Positions 61,401-64,000 of a stretch of 64,000 bases of DNA are shown one piece after another. Position numbers and translations under genes: made by a program. The DNA comes from Plastoroseomonas arctica (GTDB lineage Bacteria; Pseudomonadota; Alphaproteobacteria; Acetobacterales; Acetobacteraceae), in assembly GCF_018128965.1 (NCBI RefSeq), contig NZ_JAAEDH010000026.1, positions 1-64,000 of the forward strand, given 5' to 3'. The notes under the pieces are model-generated. The model saw only the letters and a program-made list of their open reading frames with translations, made no database searches and was not told where the DNA came from. Numbering within the stretch: position 1 is the stretch's first letter; each line of letters opens with the position of its first letter.

Positions 61401-63243
61401 GGCGTTGCTCGCCGATCTCGGGCGCCCGGCGGCCGCGATGCCGCCGGTGCAGGGCGTGCACTCGCTGTTTCAGGCGCGCGTCGCGATCAGCCCCGACGCG
61501 ACCGCAGCGACCTGCGGCGCGACAAGCTGGACCTATCACGAGCTGAACGAGCGCGCCGATTTCCTCGCGGCCCACCTGGCCGCGCGGCTGCCGGCCGGTG
61601 AGCACCGCGTCGGCGTGCTGATGCAGCGCTCGCTCGACATGCTCGCCGCATTGCTGGCGGTGAGCAAGGCGGGCCATGCCTATGTGCCGCTTGACCCGCA
61701 CCATCCCCCGGCGCGGCTCAAGGCCATCATGCGCCAGGCCGGCATCGCCGTGCTGCTCGCCGATGCCGCCTCGATGCCCGAGGCGCCGGTCGCGCCTGTC
61801 ATCCTGGTGGGGCCGGAGATGGAGCCGCCGGGACCGGCGCAGGCCATTGCCACGATGTCGGCCGGCGAGCGCGCCGCCTACGTCATCTTCACCTCGGGCT
61901 CGACCGGCGCGCCGAAGGGCGTCGAGGTCGGCCAGCAGGCGCTGGTGAACCTGCTGCTCTCGATGGCGCGCGAGCCGGGCTTCGACAGCCAGGACACGCT
62001 GCTCGCGACCACCACGATCGCCTTCGACATCGCGGCGCTGGAGCTGTTCCTGCCGCTGGTCACCGGTGGTCATCTCGTGATCGCCGACCGCGCGACCACG
62101 CTCGACGGCTTTGCGCTGCTCGCCCTGCTCGAAGGCTCGGGTGCCACGGTGATGCAGGCGACGCCGTCCGGCTGGTCGATGCTGCTCGAGGCCGGTTTCC
62201 GCGGCCGCCCGGGGCTGAAGCTGCTCTGCGGCGGCGAGGCGCTGCCGCGCGACCTCGCGGACCGGCTGCTCGTGGGCGGGTCGCCGCTGTGGAACCTCTA
62301 TGGCCCGACCGAGACGACGATCTGGTCCTCCTGCGGCCTGGTGCCGGCGCAGGGCCCCATCACCATCGGCGAGCCGGTGGCCAATACCCGCCTGTACGTG
62401 CTCGACCGCCATGACGAGCTGGCGCCGACCGGCGTGCCAGGCGAGCTGGTGATCGGCGGCGGCGGCGTGGCGCGCGGCTATGTCGGCGACCCCGCGCAGA
62501 CGGCCGCGAAGTTCATCCCCGATCCCTTCGCCACCGATGGCAGCCGCATGTACCGCACCGGCGACCGCGCCCGGCGCCTCGCCGATGGCAGCATCGAGCT
62601 GCTCGGCCGCGGGGATGGCCAGGTGAAGCTGCGCGGCTACCGCATCGAGCTCGGCGAGATTGAGGCCGCGCTGCGCCGCCAGCCCGGCGTGCAGGACGCC
62701 GCGGTGATGCTGCGCACCGATCCCGGCCGCCCGGCGCGGCTGGTCGCCTACGTTGTCGGCGCCGGTGGCGCGAAGCCGGAGGTGCTGCGCGGCGCGCTCG
62801 GCGGCACGCTGCCCGACTACATGGTGCCGGCCGCCTTCGTCGCCCTCTCGCAATTCCCGCTCACGCCCAACGGCAAGCTCGACCGCAAGGCGCTGCCGGT
62901 GCCCGCCGAGACCGCGGACGCCGCGGCCACGCGGGCGACGGCGCCGCTGGTCACCGAACGCCAGCGCACCCTCGGCGGCATCTGGGCCGAGGTGCTCGGC
63001 ATGCGCCCGATAGGGGCCACGGACGACATCCTGGCGCTGGGCGCGGATTCCATCCAGCTGTTCCAGATCGTCGCGCGCGCCCGGCGCGTCGGCATCCAGA
63101 TCTCGGCGCAGGACCTGTTGCGGCGGCGGAGCATCGCCGCCCTCGACGCCCATCTCGATACGGCAGCCGCGCCGACAGCGGCCACCCCGGCGCGGCGCCT
63201 GCCGCAGCTGGCGGATTTCCGCAGGAAAGCAACCAACCAATGA
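55489..63243 (+). CDS. hybrid PKS-NRPS: KS-AT-ACP-aminotransferase-C-A-T
   Basis: A 2584-residue megasynthase. KS (about 10-440): Cys189 in TACSTGL, His325 in CHGTATPLGD, His365 in GNVGHMDAAAG. AT (about 540-830): Ser629 in GHSIG; H725-AFH predicts malonyl-CoA. ACP: Ser943 in LGFDSLL. A class III PLP aminotransferase follows (about 1110-1540), with Lys1366 in YGKVLGGGLP. C (about 1550-1985): HHIICDGW with His1674-His1675 and Asp1679. A (about 1990-2480): TSGSTGAPKG; the pocket reads D-I-L-Q-C-G-L-I-W, close to the D-I-L-Q-L-G-L-I-W glycine code I know. T: Ser2521. There is no ketoreductase, so the beta-ketone is expected to be transaminated. Start and stop both overlap neighbours as ATGA. Confidence 0.93.
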   Translation: MNAMNDFPAALDGVAIIGMAGRFPGAPDVAAFQENLLAGRDSIARFAEAALEDRFSAAERADPSFVRARGIVEDVEAFDAGFFGMKPREAALTDPQHRVFLEICWQAFEDAGYDPAQVEGSVGVFAGASMNTYFLHHLASDRAMLDRFTSQYQVGEYATLMGALGDTLATRVSYKLNLRGPSMGVLTACSTGLVAAAQAVQSLLLHQCDMALAGGVSITFPQRRGYFAEDGAMCAPDGVCRPFDADANGTVFSSGAGVVLLKRLADAVADGDHVYAVIKGHAVNNDGADKVGFTAPSVTPQAELVMTAHAIAGFDPRSVGFVECHGTATPLGDPIEIAGLTRAFRAGTEERGFCAIGSHKGNVGHMDAAAGVAGLIKAALAVESGIIPGTAHFQRPNPDLALDTSPFFVNARSVGWPAIPGPRRAGVTALGIGGTNAHLCLEQAPELPRETPAQGREILLVSARSEPGLAAARAALATRLRANDVPPLADVAHTLRAGRRHFPHRAAIVAMNHDEAAARLEGSEAATGVAAPRPVVFLFPGQGAQYPGMAAELYREEPVFRDAMQACAAALRRAAGCDLLETLYGDAPGNADAIRDTYVAQPAIFAVEYALAQLWLSRGVTPAAMIGHSIGELVAATLAGVIGLADAMALVAERGRLMSALPGGAMLAVRLPEAKLLPLLRGDVALAASNGPALSVAAGPHDAIAALQRALEANEIGCRLLHTSHAFHSPMMDPILPAMRAAAARLSFAAPTIPYVSTMTGEWISDAEARDPDFWARHAREPVRFAQALATLRARFPEAALLEVGPGRTLATLARQAAAGQPMITAASLPDPDQEASPLDTMAQALAQLWVSGAAVAWPSRPEARRVSLPPTPFERTRHWIDAPGALPVAAAPVAISQETIVMSDQRSATARAGIIAAIEALSGEAMPESDAGTSFLELGFDSLLLTQLAQQLRKRFAVPLSFRQLSGELCSLAALGDHIASALPEPAPVAATPVVVAAAPESAAPMPTMTASTDGSVASLMQEQLQAMSRLMQAQLDTLGRIGAAPVATLAPSAPRPATSAAEMVSRFARFAPGQQRVAVGSITPAQRAFIDALAARQAARMPGSRRSTDQHRAVLADPRAAHGFRQEWKSLVYPIVVAQAQGATIRDVDGNRYIDLVNGYGATAFGHNPDFVVEAVAAQLRAGFPIGPQADLAGEVAAMIAEMTGNERVSFTCTGSEAVMAALRLARAVTMRKRVVSFAGAYHGGFDEVIVRGQRIDGEPVGAPAAAGVTEEAVANMTVLEYGGQVTLDWIDAHGDELAAVLVEPVQSRHPGHQPREFLVKLREITARHGTALIFDEVVTGFRSHPGGAQALFGIRADLATYGKVLGGGLPIGIVAGAARFMDALDGGAWRYDDASGPETDVTVFAGTFVRHPLALAAAKAVLTHLKAQGCALHDTLGARCASLVERLNAMLERRGIAARAEHFGSMFHLSLNGEDRRAALLPYLMREHGVHFQDGFPCFLTTAHGDAECDAVLRAFDDSLGALQQVGILGEAGAASPVATPEAPREAPLTESQMEVWLAQQLGDAASCAFNESVSLALDGPLDATKLGAALAASVARRDALRARFAPDGTMMRIVPAGPVALHVEPADAATLAQVLDAEARTPFDLEQGPPFRARLLRLAPASHVLVFTAHHIICDGWSLNLLMQDIAALYDGTSLPPAPSFAEIASAGEADGATAAEYYWRAQFASLPEPLELPTDRPRPATKSFAGATFSMPIEARLYQAACRAGAKHGCTGFVTLLTAFQILMARLAGQDDVVVGVPMAGQALIENDGVVGHCVNFLPIRAQWRAETTIAEQLAATRAAVLDAQEHQRCTLGTIVRGLGVPRGPNRLPLTDVQFNLERLSEPEAFGGLRARLAPNAKAFVNFDLFFNLSETAQGLRLDIDYATDLFDAATVARHAGHYVRLLQAFAEDAGTPVVHAPLLQASERQALLADLGRPAAAMPPVQGVHSLFQARVAISPDATAATCGATSWTYHELNERADFLAAHLAARLPAGEHRVGVLMQRSLDMLAALLAVSKAGHAYVPLDPHHPPARLKAIMRQAGIAVLLADAASMPEAPVAPVILVGPEMEPPGPAQAIATMSAGERAAYVIFTSGSTGAPKGVEVGQQALVNLLLSMAREPGFDSQDTLLATTTIAFDIAALELFLPLVTGGHLVIADRATTLDGFALLALLEGSGATVMQATPSGWSMLLEAGFRGRPGLKLLCGGEALPRDLADRLLVGGSPLWNLYGPTETTIWSSCGLVPAQGPITIGEPVANTRLYVLDRHDELAPTGVPGELVIGGGGVARGYVGDPAQTAAKFIPDPFATDGSRMYRTGDRARRLADGSIELLGRGDGQVKLRGYRIELGEIEAALRRQPGVQDAAVMLRTDPGRPARLVAYVVGAGGAKPEVLRGALGGTLPDYMVPAAFVALSQFPLTPNGKLDRKALPVPAETADAAATRATAPLVTERQRTLGGIWAEVLGMRPIGATDDILALGADSIQLFQIVARARRVGIQISAQDLLRRRSIAALDAHLDTAAAPTAATPARRLPQLADFRRKATNQ

Positions 63244-64000
63244 GTGGCGCACCCACCGCCGCCTACTACGTCGAACCCGTCGCGCTGCCGGAATTTCCGG
63301 CGACGCCGGCGCAGACGGCGCTCTGGCACAAGCTGCAGGCGGCACCGGCCGACCCCACGCTCAACGTCGCGGCGCGCTGGCGCATCGAGGGCGTCGTCGA
63401 CCTGCCCTTGCTCGAGCAGGCCTGGCGGCTGCTGGTCGCGCGGCACGAGATCCTGCGCACCCGCTTCCTTCCGCGCGGCGACGCGCTGGTTCAGCAGGTG
63501 CTGCCCGGTGCCGGCTTCACCATCCGCCACGTCGACCTGCGCCACCTGCCCGAGGCCGAGCGCGACGCCGCCGCCGAGCGCCTCGGCCGCGAGGAAGCCG
63601 CCGCGCCGTTCGCGGAGCTGGAGCCGCCGCTGCTGCGCATCACCGTGCTGCAGCGCGCCGAGCGCCGCGCGGACATGCTGCTGACCACGCACCACCTGGC
63701 CGGCGATTGCTGGTCGAACCTAGTGCTGGCGCGCGAGCTCGCGACGACCTGCCAGGCGCTGCATGCCGGACGCGACGCAGCGCTCGGCGAGCTGCCGCTG
63801 CAGTTCGGCGACTATGCCGCCTGGCGCGAGTCCTGGTTCGCCGAAGGCGGCGCCGAGCCCGATCAGGCGTATTGGACGCACCGTCTCGCCGGCCTGGGGC
63901 CCTTTTCGGTGCCGAGCGACCGGCCGGCGCCGGCGCAGCCGACCCGCCGGGGCGACATCGTGGGCGAGATGGTGCCCGACGCCATCATGCAGTCGGTGCT
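63240..64000 (+). CDS. NRPS with N-terminal condensation domain (partial)
   Basis: The ATG overlaps the previous stop (ATGA), and the frame is open to the window edge (253 complete codons), so the protein is cut off on the right. Condensation domain: FPATPAQTALWHKL (C1-like), RHEILRTRF (C2), and the catalytic HHLAGDCWS, matching HHxxxDG with Cys in place of Gly. Then FGDYAAWRESW and YWTHRLAGL. It should take the chain from the upstream Gly-type T domain and add the next residue; the later domains are not visible. Confidence 0.9.
   Translation, partial: MSGAPTAAYYVEPVALPEFPATPAQTALWHKLQAAPADPTLNVAARWRIEGVVDLPLLEQAWRLLVARHEILRTRFLPRGDALVQQVLPGAGFTIRHVDLRHLPEAERDAAAERLGREEAAAPFAELEPPLLRITVLQRAERRADMLLTTHHLAGDCWSNLVLARELATTCQALHAGRDAALGELPLQFGDYAAWRESWFAEGGAEPDQAYWTHRLAGLGPFSVPSDRPAPAQPTRRGDIVGEMVPDAIMQSV

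Noticed and set aside
57607-63345. Open minus-strand frame of 1912 codons opposite the PKS-NRPS
   Set aside because: Arginine/glycine-rich product with no domains, exactly antisense to well-supported KS/AT/AMT/C/A domains; a GC-content artefact.
1-64000. tRNA/rRNA genes, CRISPR arrays, insertion sequences or prophage
   Set aside because: Intergenic regions were read on both strands and no cloverleaf, transposase, integrase or phage gene was recognised.

Overview
The window is high-GC (roughly 70%) DNA from an alphaproteobacterium, most likely the Acetobacteraceae (Roseomonas-like). Evidence: the end of a GcrA cell-cycle regulator, a DUF3576 lipoprotein, an HprK-RapZ-EIIA-HPr-EI regulatory PTS cluster of alphaproteobacterial type, and an unusually large number of Bug/TctC solute receptors. 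No tRNA, rRNA, CRISPR array, insertion sequence or phage gene was seen.

Bases 1-17,500 are mostly housekeeping: gcrA end, moeB with a DsrE-family partner, osmoregulated glucan glucosyltransferase (opgH), a TPR/GT41 glycosyltransferase, trpS, a YggS-type PLP protein, a ThiE-like protein, a porin, two lipoproteins, prolyl iminopeptidase, and an assimilatory sulfite reduction/siroheme block (cysI, precorrin-2 dehydrogenase, divergent cobA, and a 52-residue membrane protein overlapping the cobA end).

Bases 17,600-46,100 are catabolic. One minus-strand operon (CoA-transferase, FAS1-like dehydratase, MaoC, alpha/beta hydrolase, MmgE/PrpD, acyl-CoA dehydrogenase) and a nearby HMG-CoA-lyase-type gene share a near-identical palindromic operator, which suggests one regulon for CoA-dependent breakdown of a small branched or dicarboxylic acid. 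A second area holds an Old Yellow Enzyme, SMP-30, hydrolase and two-receptor operon that converges on a receptor, MmgE/PrpD, HpcH aldolase and receptor operon. Seven Bug receptors occur here without any TctA/TctB membrane subunits. The regulatory PTS operon (38,747-42,725) sits in the middle.

Bases 46,261-64,000 are an accessory surface/secondary-metabolite region: a 1136-residue RTX protein, a divergent HlyC-like protein whose active site looks degenerate, a BBP2-type outer-membrane beta-barrel, an ExoY/GumD-like priming sugar transferase, and directly behind it a PKS-NRPS assembly line. The line reads A-T / KS-AT-ACP-aminotransferase-C-A-T / C..., and continues beyond the window. The domain order predicts an amino-acid starter extended by malonate, transaminated to a beta-amine, then joined to an amino acid whose A-domain pocket resembles the glycine code. 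The tight arrangement of polysaccharide priming enzyme and PKS-NRPS is the most interesting part of the window.

At the DNA level, four copies of a terminator-like repeat with conserved flanks lie directly after stop codons. Two of them form an inverted pair between convergent genes, and one has become the start and signal-peptide region of a receptor gene.
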